64,000 nucleotides of DNA from Wyeomyia smithii (lineage: Eukaryota; Arthropoda; Insecta; Diptera; Culicidae). Under the pieces are notes generated by a model that worked only from the letters and a program-made list of their open reading frames with translations, was not told the DNA's origin and ran no database searches. Each line of letters starts with the position of its first letter. Position 1 is the first letter of the stretch. This document shows positions 24,476-34,813 of the stretch, one piece after another. The stretch spans positions 262,738,494-262,802,493 of the forward strand of contig NC_073696.1 in NCBI RefSeq assembly GCF_029784165.1, given 5' to 3'. A program made the position numbers and the translations under genes.

Positions 24476-24609
24476 CTACACTTTTCACTTTTTTATTCAC
24501 TTTCACTATTTAATTCTATCACAAGTGATAGAATTAAATAGTGAAAGTGAATAAAAAAGTGAAAAGTGCAGTGAAAATTTTTCTATCAAGACGCTCGAAC
24601 AAAAGTGAA
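24476..24609. mobile_element. Small insertion with a perfect 44-bp-arm palindrome and 11-bp flanking repeats
   Basis: CACTTTTTATA stands at 24465-24475 and again at 24610-24620. Removing one repeat and the sequence between them rejoins the HTH reading frame of the pogo-type gene exactly (QAIKS then GMSTREA), so this is an insertion with target duplication. Inside, 24479-24522 and 24525-24568 are exact reverse complements of 44 bases with AA between them. No protein is encoded. The mechanism and the family are unknown to me. Confidence 0.75.
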
Positions 24610-24685
24610 CACTTTTTATAGCTTGAAGACACTCATTAACAGCAGTTTCACTATATTTTTCACCAGTTTTCGGCGTTTTTCCCAT

Positions 24686-25680
24686 TTTAGCAGCATTCTT
24701 TTTACAACAACACGATCAAAACACATCTATGGTAACTATGATTCGCTGCGTTACTGCGATGATAGCTTTTGTTCGAAATGAGGCATGTAGAAATAAGGAA
24801 AACATTTTTTTTCACCCTTAATTGGACCACCATTTTTTTCAATATTTTAAGTGTTTTTCTAGTTAAATTTATTGCATATCTCCTATTATTCTAGTCACTA
24901 TTATTCTACCCGTTCATCAAAAAGCTGGTAATTTTCGCTCGGAAAGTGTGATGTCAGTACAGTTTTTGGTAAAGCCATTTCTTATGAAAACGTTAACGAA
25001 CCATGGCAAACCAGGCAGCTGTTATTAAAAGATGTTTTTTTACAGCTTTAATGAAGATCACTATGATAGAACGTCTGTTGCAACATTTCTAGTGAAGAAT
25101 ATTATTGAAATTGGCAAAGCACCAATAAAAATAAGTATATTTATAAGGTGTCATTTGGTGAAAGAGCTCAGGTGGTCAACTAAAGGAAGTGGTCTATATT
25201 GAGCAGATCTACCCTATGCCTCTCACGACGCCCCATATATTCATCACACTGGTAATCATGAATGAACGTAGCCGCAGCCTGTCGTAGTGGATTACCTAGA
25301 TATACGCTGTAGTTGTTTACGTGCAAAATTGGTATCCTAGGTAACCACTACAGTGCTGTCGACTTATGTCAATTATGTCGGAATAATTCAACATTTTCAG
25401 TATGATTTTTTCGTATTAACAGAAAATGATTTGGCAACTTTTGATTTTCTTCAATGCAGTGAAACAGATACATACAGTTGAAATTTAGGAATTGTGGAAA
25501 TTCATCTCATACATTTTTGCTAATTCAAGCTTGTTTTTGGAAATTTGAGGTGAACATTTCGAAGATTGAAGTATTCTTAGTGTAGTGAGTGATTTTGTTT
25601 ATTGATTAAAATAAAAAGTGGTCCGCTAGTGATGAAAAAAACATTGGTTGGCTGCTGAACGAGTCCCGTTGTAGCCGTAT
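24686..25680. other. Intergenic with a short inverted repeat
   Basis: No gene. At 25278-25299 and about 25330-25350 the words GTAGTGGATTACCTAGATAT and GGTATCCTAGGTAACCACTA form arms of roughly 20 bases. Near 25185-25215 lies a sequence like the right end of the MITE at 22925-23163. Confidence 0.45.
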
Positions 25681-26983
25681 ATAGACCGTTCCGATAATTA
25701 TAAATACACTTACGATCAACCGTCATTTCAAATAACGTGCAGTATTCAACCAAACGTTGGCTGCGTCCTGTTGTTTACATCCAAAAGAAACAGATGCTGT
25801 CATTTTTTCTAACATTTAGTGCGAAATTTTGAAAATGCGTGGCCTTTCTCCCGAGCAAAGAAAGCGAATTTTGCACAAATGGGGCACCGTGAGTGGTCTT
25901 TCTATAAGAAAATTAGCCAGAGAAGAAGGTATAAGTGTCGGAGCAGTTCAAACCGCATTGCGGAAGTATTGTGAAGAGTGCACATTTACTGATGCCCCAA
26001 GACGTAGTAGAAAACCCTGGCCTGTTGATCCCACAATGGACAAAAAGGTTAAGGAATACTACAAACGGCATCCTTCAGTATCAGTACGAGATGTGGCAAG
26101 AAAGCTTGGAACCTCGGCGAGTAACGTTATGCGTGCCAAGAAAGAATGGGTCTGCAGACCCGTCGGAAGCAGAAGCAGCCAAAACGAAATCCAAAACAAG
26201 CTGAATCTGTGAAACCGAGAGCTCGGAAGCTTTATGACAAACTTCTGACCAAAAAAATGGGGTGTGTTATCATGGATGACGAAACCTACATAAAACTGGA
26301 TTATAAGACTCTGTCAGGACCGCAATTTTATACATCACCGAAGGGAAAGGATGTCCCTGGACCAGTGAAAGCCATTTACACCGAAAAATTCGGCAAGAAG
26401 GTAATGGTTTGGCAGGCCATTTGTGAATGCTGGAAAATATCTCGTCCATTCATTACGCATGACACAATAAATGGTAAAATTTCCGTGAAAGAGTGTTTGC
26501 AGAAAAGGTTGTTACCCATGGTTAAGCAGCATAACAATACTCCAATCTTTTGGCCCGATCTTGCTTCCTGCCATTACTCTAAGGATGCACTAGGGTGGTA
26601 TAAAACAAATAATGTCACATGTGTCCCAAAGGAGATGAATCCTCCAAACTGCCCTGAAATTCGCCCTATTGAAACTTTTTGGGCTTTGACCAAGGCAAAG
26701 CTGAGGAAATATGTCAAACCAGCGGACAATGTTGAAAAATTTAAAAAAGATTGGCTTGAAGTGGTAAAAATGGTCGGAGAACACACTGTGTAAAAGCTTA
26801 TGAGTAGTGTTAAGAGAAAAGTTAGAGAACTTGCGTATCCTACGAAAAATAATCCCAATTTGAATTGAAACTGGAAAGAAAACACTTATTATCTATATTT
26901 CAGAATAAATTGACCCGAAAAATCCTTTATTTTTTGTTTTATTCAAGAAAGAAGATGTATTTATAATTTTCGGAACAGTCTAT
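25681..26983 (+). mobile_element. DD37E Tc1/mariner-type (ITmD37E-like) transposon
   Basis: Terminal inverted repeats of about 31 bases are visible: ATAGACCGTTCCGATAATTA at 25681 and its imperfect complement ending at 26983 (ATAGACTGTTCCGAAAATTA). The sequence between is 1.3 kb, normal for the superfamily, and encodes one broken transposase. I count 37 residues between the second Asp and the Glu, which places it in the DD37E group described from mosquitoes. Confidence 0.85.
25835..26793 (+). pseudogene. DD37E transposase, frameshifted
   Basis: The N-terminal half (25835 to about 26140) holds two helix-turn-helix segments: GLSIRKLAREEGISVGAVQT and SVSVRDVARKLGTSASNVMR. The frame then shifts by one base, and the catalytic half continues in the frame ending at 26793: Asp in VIMDDETYIKL, Asp in IFWPDLASCHYS and Glu in RPIETFWAL. 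All three catalytic residues remain, so the copy seems fairly young. The start at 25835 is the first ATG of MRGLSPEQRKRI. It overlaps no other gene and sits centrally between the terminal repeats. Confidence 0.85.
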
Positions 26984-26989
26984 AGAACA

Positions 26990-28569
26990 ATGCGCGGATT
27001 TTATTTTCTGAGATAGGTGATTGAATAAAATGAGTTTTCGAGTGCAGATGCTCGACTATAATATTAAATTTAGAGCTTTTAGGTGAGTTTTTGAGGATTA
27101 TACTTCATAAGAAATCTAAAGTGAACTAAGAAGAATCCATTCCATGGATTAGCAGATTGGTTTAGTTAGAAAATATGCGTTTTTTCCCGTTTCCAATTGT
27201 GTTTTCATGTTGTATGAGATGAATAATGGAGCAGTTCCCCTGTATGGGATTTTCTAGCAACAGCCGTATCTTTTTTTTTCTTGAAAAAAATCGACTCTCA
27301 GAACTTAAAAATTTTTGAGCTGCGGCCAATTGAACGTAGAGGAAAAATTGACCTTCGAATTTCGTTTAGCGGTAGGGCTCAAAAGTTTCCTCTTGTCGAA
27401 AAATGTCCTCATACAAAATTTCAGATCAATCGACTTTCCGGGATTTAGAAAATTTTGAGTTAAGAAACTCCCTTTTTGCACTCGGCCTATTTTCATTCAC
27501 TGTCAATCTCACTTCACGGAGCTAATTTTTATCACCTCACTTTAGGTGGAATCGGGAATAGGTCTCAAAAAGTGAAGTGAGCGGGTAGTGAAATATAATA
27601 TAGCCTCCCGTAATTAGTATCATTGTCATTTTATCCTGTGTCGATGCAACCAAAGAAACTGGTCATGATTTTGACAGCTTTTATTGTGTGTAAGAGCTTT
27701 AAATCTATAAATCATTTTGATTAGCATTATACACTTCGTTTTAGTTTTTAATGTAATCAGTGTTTCTAATCTCCTGGCGGTTGGGCACGCTTTAACGTGT
27801 GCCATGTGTGGCTCGTTTTAGGTTAAGCTAAAGTAGATATTATTTTTTATTTATTTTTTATTTTAGCTACAAATAGTATACAAATAAATTCTACTTAACT
27901 TCACTGACATTAATTAAACACTTTTCATACTTCATTTCTCACTTCCGTATACTTTCACTTGCTACTAATTAGAACACGTCTTGCTGCTCGGAACTTAGAA
28001 AGACACTTCCGCTGCAGATCGTTATCTTTTGAGGCGCCGCTTTGACGGTTGCTAAGCGCACTTCGGGATCAGTATCAACCAGGGTGGCTAGTTCAGGTTT
28101 CTTTGCTAACATCCTCATAAAATGTAAATATAGATGAATGTCACCACAACCAACAAGCTCAGCCGTTATGCATAGACTTCAGTAACCAGTTGACAACAAA
28201 TATCCTTTCTTTTAATTTGACAGCCGCGGTGCGTGTCAGTCGATGGCTGATACCAAATATTCAGCAATTGAATTAAAGATTGCTGAAGGTCGGTGAAGCA
28301 AAACGAATTGCTGAAATTTCAGTACAGAGCTTTCATTGTTGAAATTCTGTGATGGTTACTGAATTTGGCATATAGATTTTTATGCTTTTGTTTACGCGCA
28401 TTTCGGAATTGTACGTTTTTTTCTCGCATTTAAGCGATTTTTTCAAACACATTGTAGAATTAACGCGTTTTTTGGGTGTTTTTACGTATCCCCCGCGTAA
28501 AAAGCGACTTCAGCGCATTGATATTTTTTTATAGATTAATTTCCTTTTTGCTTCTACAATTTTCAAGAG
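26990..28569. other. Intergenic, no gene recognised
   Basis: Near 27207-27245 is a sequence like the right end of the MITE at 7633-7874 (GAGATGAATAATGGAGCAG). A small hairpin (GCACGCTTTAACGTGTGC) lies near 27788. Nothing coding was supported. Confidence 0.4.
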
Positions 28570-28739
28570 CTTGCTTCTGGCTACGCCCATGAGAGATTCG
28601 TAAGGATCTGGCACGGGTTTGAGCCATGAGCAAGATGACTAAAGTCAGCCGTTTGTGATCAGCTACTGAAGTCAGCTGTTTGTGATCTTTTCACACTACT
28701 ACACAGTACTATATATACATATCAGCTTACGCAGCCGAG

Positions 28740-29265
28740 ATCCGCTGAAAGCTGAAACCGGCCGTTTTAGGGATTCCAGCCTTCAGTCGATTAAGTTACT
28801 GGATTGCAAGCAATTGCATTCAGTGTTGCTCGACAAGGCTGTAAAGACTTACAGCCAATCAGCCTTGTTTCGGGTAATTTTCGCCGTGTCTGCACTGCCG
28901 AGCTATGTACTTGTGGACAAGGTACGTCTAGTCGTGCGGTTGTTTGTGCTGCTGGTAATGAATTACCTCAAGTGCGAACAGTTGGGACATACGGCCTCCC
29001 ACTGCAGCAATAAGGTGAGATGTGGCAAATGCGGAGAGCAACATGCCGATGACGCCTGTAATGAGGCTGAAAAGTGCCTCTATTGTGGGTAGTCTCCGCA
29101 TGAGCTGTCTGCATGTCCCACGTAAAAACAGCGCCAAGAGAAAATCGAGCGGTCTCTGAAAGAGCGCTCTAAGCGCACTTTCGCAGAGATGCTCAAAGGG
29201 CCCGCTGTCACCAAACTGGTTTCCCCGAATCTCTTTGAGGTCTTGTCATCCGTACGAGTATGATT
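28740..29265 (+). pseudogene. Jockey-like ORF1 (gag-like, CCHC zinc knuckles)
   Basis: The frame reads SIKLLDCKQLHSVLLDKAV, SALPSYVLVDKVRL, then knuckle-like KCEQLGHTASHC and RCGKCGEQHADDAC and a third C..CG box. In the first knuckle the leading Cys is replaced by Tyr (NYLKC; the copy at 57.8 kb has HCQNC). Stops follow at 29089 and 29122. Such proteins bind the element's RNA. The N-terminal half is missing. Confidence 0.75.
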
Positions 29266-29445
29266 CTGACGAATTAGTTGGGGAACTTTCTTTTGTTGAA
29301 CCTGAAAAAAACCCCTCTTTCCCTAGACTTCCTAGGGAGGGATAGAGAAGGTCTCCATCTTAAAAGGCTGGTACTAAGAAACAAAAAAGTGTTGTACAAA
29401 ATCCCAAGCAAACTTTTCCCGGATTGGCAAAATTGAATTCTAGTA

Positions 29446-29669
29446 GGGTAACGACCCCAGAATTCGCCCACTTTATCCAAGTACCCAAAATTCGTCCACC
29501 TATTTTTTTATTGTTCGCAATATAGTGTCTACTCTTAGAACCGTGTTCAAACATAAATAAAAAAGAAATAGCTGAGATCAAAAATAAATTATTATATGGC
29601 ATAATTCAATTACAGACCCCGTAAACAATAAGTTGATTAATAGGTGAGCGAACTGTGGGGTCCTTACCC
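29446..29669. mobile_element. MITE nested in the Jockey-like ORF1
   Basis: Ends GGGTAACGACCCCAGAATTC and, as complement of the right end, GGGTAAGGACCCCACAGTTC give inverted repeats of about 26 bases around 224 bases of noncoding DNA. It shares GGGTAA with the MITEs at 7633 and 22925, but the remainder of the terminus differs, so it is a separate family. Confidence 0.75.
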
Positions 29670-29857
29670 CAAGAAGTTTCCATCACTTCCACAACAAAAA
29701 CCCAGCTGTTCCATCCTTTTCGTCCAAGATTCAGCCAGAATCTGGACTGCTTAAGTTTTCAGATATTGTAGACTGGATTTACGAAAATTTCAACATAACT
29801 GATCCCCTTAAAAGTCCTAGCAACAATTTAAACGTTTTCGAAGCAGTTGACTGCTTA

Positions 29858-30550
29858 ACTCTAGAAGGTCGAAAAATCATGAATTTTCATATTTTTTTTG
29901 GCTGTCTAGAGTAAAGTGAAGTGTTTGGCTATTTTGGCTACTGATTAAGGTATATTTGAAGATGTATTTTCCATGTCGTGAATGTAAATATAGTGAGTAT
30001 TACACTGTTGGCAGCTGGGAACGTGGATGCTCTCTCTAAATCAATACCTAACTGGTGGTAAGTTTTTCTCAGCTTCTAGTAGACCGATCGGGCTGAAATT
30101 TTTTTTCAGTATATAGAAACATATTATCTATCTTGTTACGTAGCCGTTTTTGAAAATTCCAAAAATTGCCAAAATGGCGGCCATTTTAGTAAAAAATTTG
30201 TTTTTTTTTTCATGAAAAATCACTATTTAAAAAACCATAAAACATTGAAAAACTTAGAAATCAAAAAACGGCTACGTAACAAGTGAGATAATCCATTTTC
30301 ACATGTTAAAAAAAAATTCAGCAAAATCGGTTCAGTATATGCTGAGAAAAATTTACCACCAGTTGAAAAAACATAGTTTCGAGAGAAACGCTGCTTACAG
30401 CGTAATCCTCACTATATTTGTATCCAGAACGTGCAAAATATATCTTCAAATATACCTTAATCAACAGCCACAATATCCGAACACATCACTCTACTCTAAG
30501 CATCCGAAAAAAAAAATACGAAAATTTATTATTTTTCGACTTTCCAGAGT
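29858..30550. mobile_element. Foldback element with arms over 250 bases, nested in the Jockey-like element
   Basis: The left arm starts ACTCTAGAAGGTCGAAAAAT and the complement of the right end starts ACTCTGGAAAGTCGAAAAAT. The match continues inward with landmarks GATTAAGGTATATTTGAAGA and CTTGTTACGTAGCCGTTTTT on both arms. Total length is 693 bases with little unpaired middle. No protein is encoded. It lies between ORF1 and ORF2 sequence of the host retrotransposon. Confidence 0.8.
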
Positions 30551-30990
30551 AGGGTCCCCCCTTAACGGCACCTCTTTGCAGCGATCGAGTTCGAGCGGCT
30601 AATTCATCGGCTGAGATGAAAGATTCTATCTTCTTTTCACAGTGGAATTGTAGAAGTCTCATCCCCAAAATTGATTCATTTAAAGTTTTGATTAATAAGT
30701 ATAAATGCATCTTCCATCTGCTTCCTTCGCCACGGTTGTTTTTGGGAGATTTTACTTTCATGGCGTGGCTTGGCATTCCCTTTCACAATGATAATCGCTC
30801 CTCTTTAATCTATAATCTTGCCCTTCTGTCCTGCAACAATAACGCGCCTAGTTTAGATAGGATTGACGTCAACTTGTTGAAAAATCTACCTGTCACCACC
30901 AAAAGGCCCTTATTGAATTTGTTGAAGTTCCTGGAGCAAAATATTGTACCGCAGGATTGGAGACAAGTGAAAGTAACGGGTGACAACTAA

Positions 30991-31338
30991 CTAAATTGTA
31001 TTTTTTTCTTATGCTGTCAAAAAAATGGAATGTACTAGAACAAAAATTGGTTTATTGCTCAAGGTAAAACTTTTTTCGCTCAGTAAAAAAACTCGGTAAT
31101 GCCTGGCTTTAGCTTTTGGCTTTTAGGTGTTTTATTCCTGTGCTACTGCTACCCACGGCGAGTGCACTGATGTTGTCTTATAGTGTATTAAAACAATTGC
31201 CATCAAAGGCACTACGAAACTAATAATAAAGTATTGAACTGTTAAAAATATCAATCGTCATCAAAGACACCGTTTCATTTTTTGTTAGTATGAACTGCAG
31301 CTAATGAACCTTAAAAAATCCAAAGCTAACAAACGAAG
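30991..31338. other. Spacer 3' of the odorant receptor gene
   Basis: AT-rich and without a gene. It should contain the receptor's 3' UTR (minus strand) on its right side. Confidence 0.4.
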
Positions 31339-32733
31339 CTAGTCATACACTGTCCTCAGCAACGTGAAATATGTATACGCGGTGCTCATCATTTGGACCA
31401 CGCGGTCCATTCCGATCGGCAAAATAAGCAAGATACTGAGCCCGAGCGGTTGCTGACTGCGTGCAATCATCATTTGAATTGCCTTCTGTATCTTCCGATC
31501 AGCTAACTCCCAACGAACGTCATATAACCGACAACAGAAGCTCTCGTTCTACGATTAAAAACAACGAGGTTAGTTCTACAAGTTACCGAAGCTCAGTTTG
31601 CCAACTACCTTGGAGCGAATTAGTTCCGCGTGATAATTCCACAGGAATGTCGAGGTAAGAGAAAATCCAGACAAACTTGCTATCGACATTTGTTGGCTGA
31701 AGCTGTCCAATAGCGAGGCGGTGAACATTTGTGTGCAAAGGATAATTGTAAAACAAACAAAATCGGTTCCAAGCACGTAGGATAAATTCTCTGCTGCTCG
31801 ATTTAGAAAAATCATTACGTCAATATGGCTAGAAATTAAATTACGCAGTCCGTTGTCTATGTCCGCTTCCAACTGCCTTTGTCTGATTTTACCAGCCGAA
31901 GACGACTGTCGAACCTCGTACAGCCTCTCCACGTTCTCGAAAATCATCGAAAGTCGCTCGATAAGAACGTTAAACAGGGACACACTAAACATCAGGGTCT
32001 GGATGCAGAGGTTATTAGTCGCCAAATGAAAAAATAAGCAAACCCCGGTTACAAAAATATGAAACGCGCAGGTCAGCTCAAAAAATGGCGTTTGTTGCTG
32101 ATCAAATGGCGCCCACGTATCATAAATCATTCGACGGCTGCCATCTTTATTTGAGAGTATGAACCCGAAGGAGCAGTACAGTATACCGCCAAGTATGCAA
32201 CCGATGGTCATAATCTTCGAATACAGAAGACCGGATCGCGTCTACAAGGAAAGCGGAAATGTGTTTGAAGATTTGTTCTACTGTGCAACAGCAAAAATCT
32301 TACCGCTCGATCTAGGTAGGCTGTTAGCGCGTCATTTTTTTCTCCATTGATATCATCTATCATGTTCTGAATCAGCACATAGAAAGCATAATTTTTAGAT
32401 TTGAAAAAAAGCACTATGAAGGCTTTGATAAGAACGCTCAGCGCCGTCATTCCAAATAACGCATCAAAAATGGCAGTCTGTGGGAAAAGTTTGATTTTCA
32501 CTACGTGACTAATAGCAACTCTAGGTGGATTGTGTTTTGGAGCAATTTACCTGCAAGTCGTCGCGTCGCATGAATATTTGCACAAACATTTGAATATTAA
32601 TCACTATCATACTGATGAATGCCAGAACCGTTTGAGGACCACTCGGACCAATTATTCCGTAGTAGCGCAGAATTCCCAAATTGCCACGCATGGCGACATT
32701 ATCTTCCCACGTGGGGATTTTCTGCTGCACCAT
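31339..32733 (-). CDS. Insect odorant receptor (7tm_6 family)
   Basis: Four exons on the minus strand: 32733-32551, 32477-32304, 32241-31609 and 31548-31339. They join in phase 0 across GT-AG introns of 73, 62 and 60 bases and give 399 residues, the usual length. Odorant receptors are seven-helix membrane proteins with a cytoplasmic N-terminus that form ligand-gated cation channels with the co-receptor Orco in sensory neurons. Visible are several hydrophobic helices (for example VLAFISMIVINIQMF, FVCFTIILCTQMF) and the conserved C-terminal words LYDVRWE and AYTYFTLLRTVYD at the stop. I chose the Met of MVQQKIPTWEDNVAM, giving a normal short N-terminus; an in-frame ATG at 33015 would add 94 atypical residues. 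No break is visible. The ligand cannot be told. Confidence 0.93.
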
Positions 32734-33962
32734 ACTGTAAAAAAGACGCACTAAATGTCCTGCGACAAAGCGAAATTTGCACCTCTTTGTTGACGAATTA
32801 TGAATGTGACACGTGCAAAAGCAACAGATCATTTTATGTACACTTTCGCTGTATGGATATGCTCTGTTATTAACGAAATTGTCTGTTTTACGTGAAGCGT
32901 GTGGATTAGAGACTCGCTGTGCGTAATTAAATGGACGCCTTTCCGATTCGCTTTGATATTGAACAACTATCAATTTAGCGAAAGCGGTTATTTGAATATC
33001 ACAACGAGAGACCATTTAATTTAAATATAGGTCTTTTCAAGGCTGCCATTAAAGGCTTTTCGCCATTGTTGACACAGGTTTTCCAATGAAAGAATACATA
33101 TTTTGAAGGGTTAGATTGTTTTTTATTTACTTCTAAAAATGATCTTTAAACTCTTATTACTCATCAACGTTTAAGATTGATTTGTTTCTAAGCATATCTA
33201 ATAATCTAATACCCGCGGGCAATTGGTGAATATCATTGCTATGTTATTCATCATCTAGATACGAGCTGTATTTGAAGTTATTTCAATACCAGCTGGTTAT
33301 GTAAATAATTACTTCTCAGTCGGTAAGTAGCGTTTGTTCTTAGTAACGAAACATTTCAATTCACCACGTAGAAATGAACCAAAACTATGTTAACTTTTCC
33401 ACGTATCGAAAACTCCCACTAAAACTGGGCCACAAACGTGGGCCGGTAGTAGCGGAAATTTTCTACGCTGCCGCTGATTCTGTAGCAACGTGGAACGGAA
33501 TCAGCGAAGCGTACACCAATTTCCCGCAAATAAAAGCATTCGTTTGATAAATCGGTACGAGCAGTTGCGAACAGCTCGGTTGGAGAATTCAATTATTTGA
33601 AATGCAAATCGGATTGAAACTGCTGCTGTTCACGCCAGGATGCATAGATCCTGCTGAGCCAGGACGCGCAATAGTCGCGCAAACACACAAGAGTTTGATG
33701 CTTCTTCCAATTTGGCTATCAATGAGCGCTGAATTTCAACGTGTATTTTGGGTGTATTCAAAAGCCGACTAACGAAGTGATGACTCGATACATCTGGTGG
33801 TTTTCGAAAAATGTGGATTGATTGATGTCAGCTTAATCGATCAACAAACAGTCCATGAATCGATTAATTTATAGCGACAAATCATAGTAGCCTTGCGAAA
33901 TCGTAATTCAATGTGTTTCGTATCCAGCTTTCCACGAGCGGTAATGGCGGATGGATTTGACA
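32734..33962. other. Upstream region of the odorant receptor gene
   Basis: Noncoding sequence that presumably holds the receptor promoter (reading leftwards from about 32740). No transcription signal can be assigned. Confidence 0.4.
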
Positions 33963-34194
33963 TTTAATGTAGGTTGTCAAACTATAGTTCATTGGATATT
34001 TCCATTGAACTAGCACAAGTTGGATCCATTGAACTGAAACTAGTTAGATGGATTTGCCATATAATAATACTAGTTCAATGGAAAAATCCATTTAACTAGT
34101 AGTATGACAATCTCTATTATATGTCAAATCCATCTAACTAGTTTCAGTTCAATGGAAATATCCAATGAACTAGCAGTTTGACAACCTACATTAA
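33963..34194. mobile_element. Palindromic MITE of 232 bases
   Basis: The left end TTTAATGTAGGTTGTCAAAC is the exact complement of the right end. Pairing continues inward, with ATTGGATATTTCCATTGAAC on the left facing its complement on the right. The word ACTAGTTCAATGGAAA and its complement also recur internally, giving sub-repeats. No coding frame. Confidence 0.75.
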
Positions 34195-34699
34195 AGCTGG
34201 ATTGTGTTTCGAAATCCGATTCTCTTCAGCGTTCAATGTGCTGTTTTTACCTGTTTTTAACTTCAAAACTAACATAAACAGTGGATCGAATCTGAGAGTT
34301 CGAATCTTCCAAGATATTTATCGTTCATGTCCGAATATCATCACAGGTAATTCTCGTTCTAACCTTACTCTTTTTTCAACTCGTAACTATATTATGTTTA
34401 CGTTGGTCAAGCAAAAGAAGTGTCGATAAATGCGACAAAACCTTGGTATTTACTTAATTTGGGGGCGCTGAACACGAATCTGGCATCCATTTTTTGTTTG
34501 GGGCGAAATCGGAATCCAATTTTCAATGTTTTTTGGTACATTTTTTGTTATAGGATTATACGATCTTTGGCCACAAGTAGTTTCACTGAGCGTCCTCCGT
34601 TTTGAAAAAAAAAATTACTTAATTTATGAACAACCCCTCGAATTAAACAAATTTTGCCTAAATATCTATTTTTTTATTAAATTAAAACAACATAAGTAA
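34195..34699. other. Intergenic, no gene recognised
   Basis: Small AT-rich frames only. Nothing supported between the palindromic MITE and the mariner element. Confidence 0.4.
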
Positions 34700-34813
34700 T
34701 AAAGGGTGATTTTTTTGCAATTTGATTTTTCGTGTATTCATATTTGACAGTTCACGCGGGAATTCTGTCAGCTGTCAAAGTCTAATGTACTCAGTTTGGT
34801 TTGCCATTCCACC

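Larger units (their letters stand above)
22017..24685 (-). pseudogene. Pogo/Jerky-type DDE transposase gene with introns, broken
   Basis: Coding pieces in order on the minus strand: 24685-24610 (HTH start, MGKTPKTGEKYSETAV), 24464-24207 (MSTREACRRYNVPRSTV, then GFSITKERLQ), 24132-23439 (DDE domain), 23375-23166 (NGFRTCGLFPF), 22922 to about 22570 (acidic) and 22272-22017 (charged C-terminus rich in Lys and Glu). The DDE triad appears intact: Asp in FNGDEIVF, VDEHKSH and IIEPADV. The gap 23376-23438 is a clean 63-base phase-1 intron; 24133-24206 looks like an intron but its phases do not match. Breaks are an insertion after 24610, a MITE at 22925-23163 and an in-frame TAA near 22750. It could be a pogo element or a decayed domesticated gene; I found no terminal inverted repeats. 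Confidence 0.78.
28570..30990 (+). mobile_element. Decayed Jockey-like non-LTR retrotransposon with nested insertions
   Basis: The remains in order are: ORF1 with zinc knuckles (about 28740-29265), a MITE (29446-29669), more ORF1 (29670-29857, LLKFSDIVDWIYENFNITD), a foldback element (29858-30550), and the start of ORF2 (30616 on: SQWNCRSLIPKIDSF, the opening of an AP-type endonuclease). ORF2 then jumps to a segment before the RT core (DRIDVNLLKNLP...PQDWRQVKV) and ends, so most endonuclease and all catalytic RT sequence is deleted. The copy is dead. ORF1 resembles the better preserved piece at 57416-57853. Confidence 0.8.

Noticed and set aside
24465..24620. The palindromic insertion as an intron (introner-like)
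   Set aside because: The duplicated flanks offer GT and AG, but any such splice leaves the reading frame out of phase by one base.
32734..33015. N-terminal extension of the odorant receptor to an ATG at 33015
   Set aside because: It would add 94 residues unlike any odorant receptor N-terminus; the ATG at 32733 gives the normal length.
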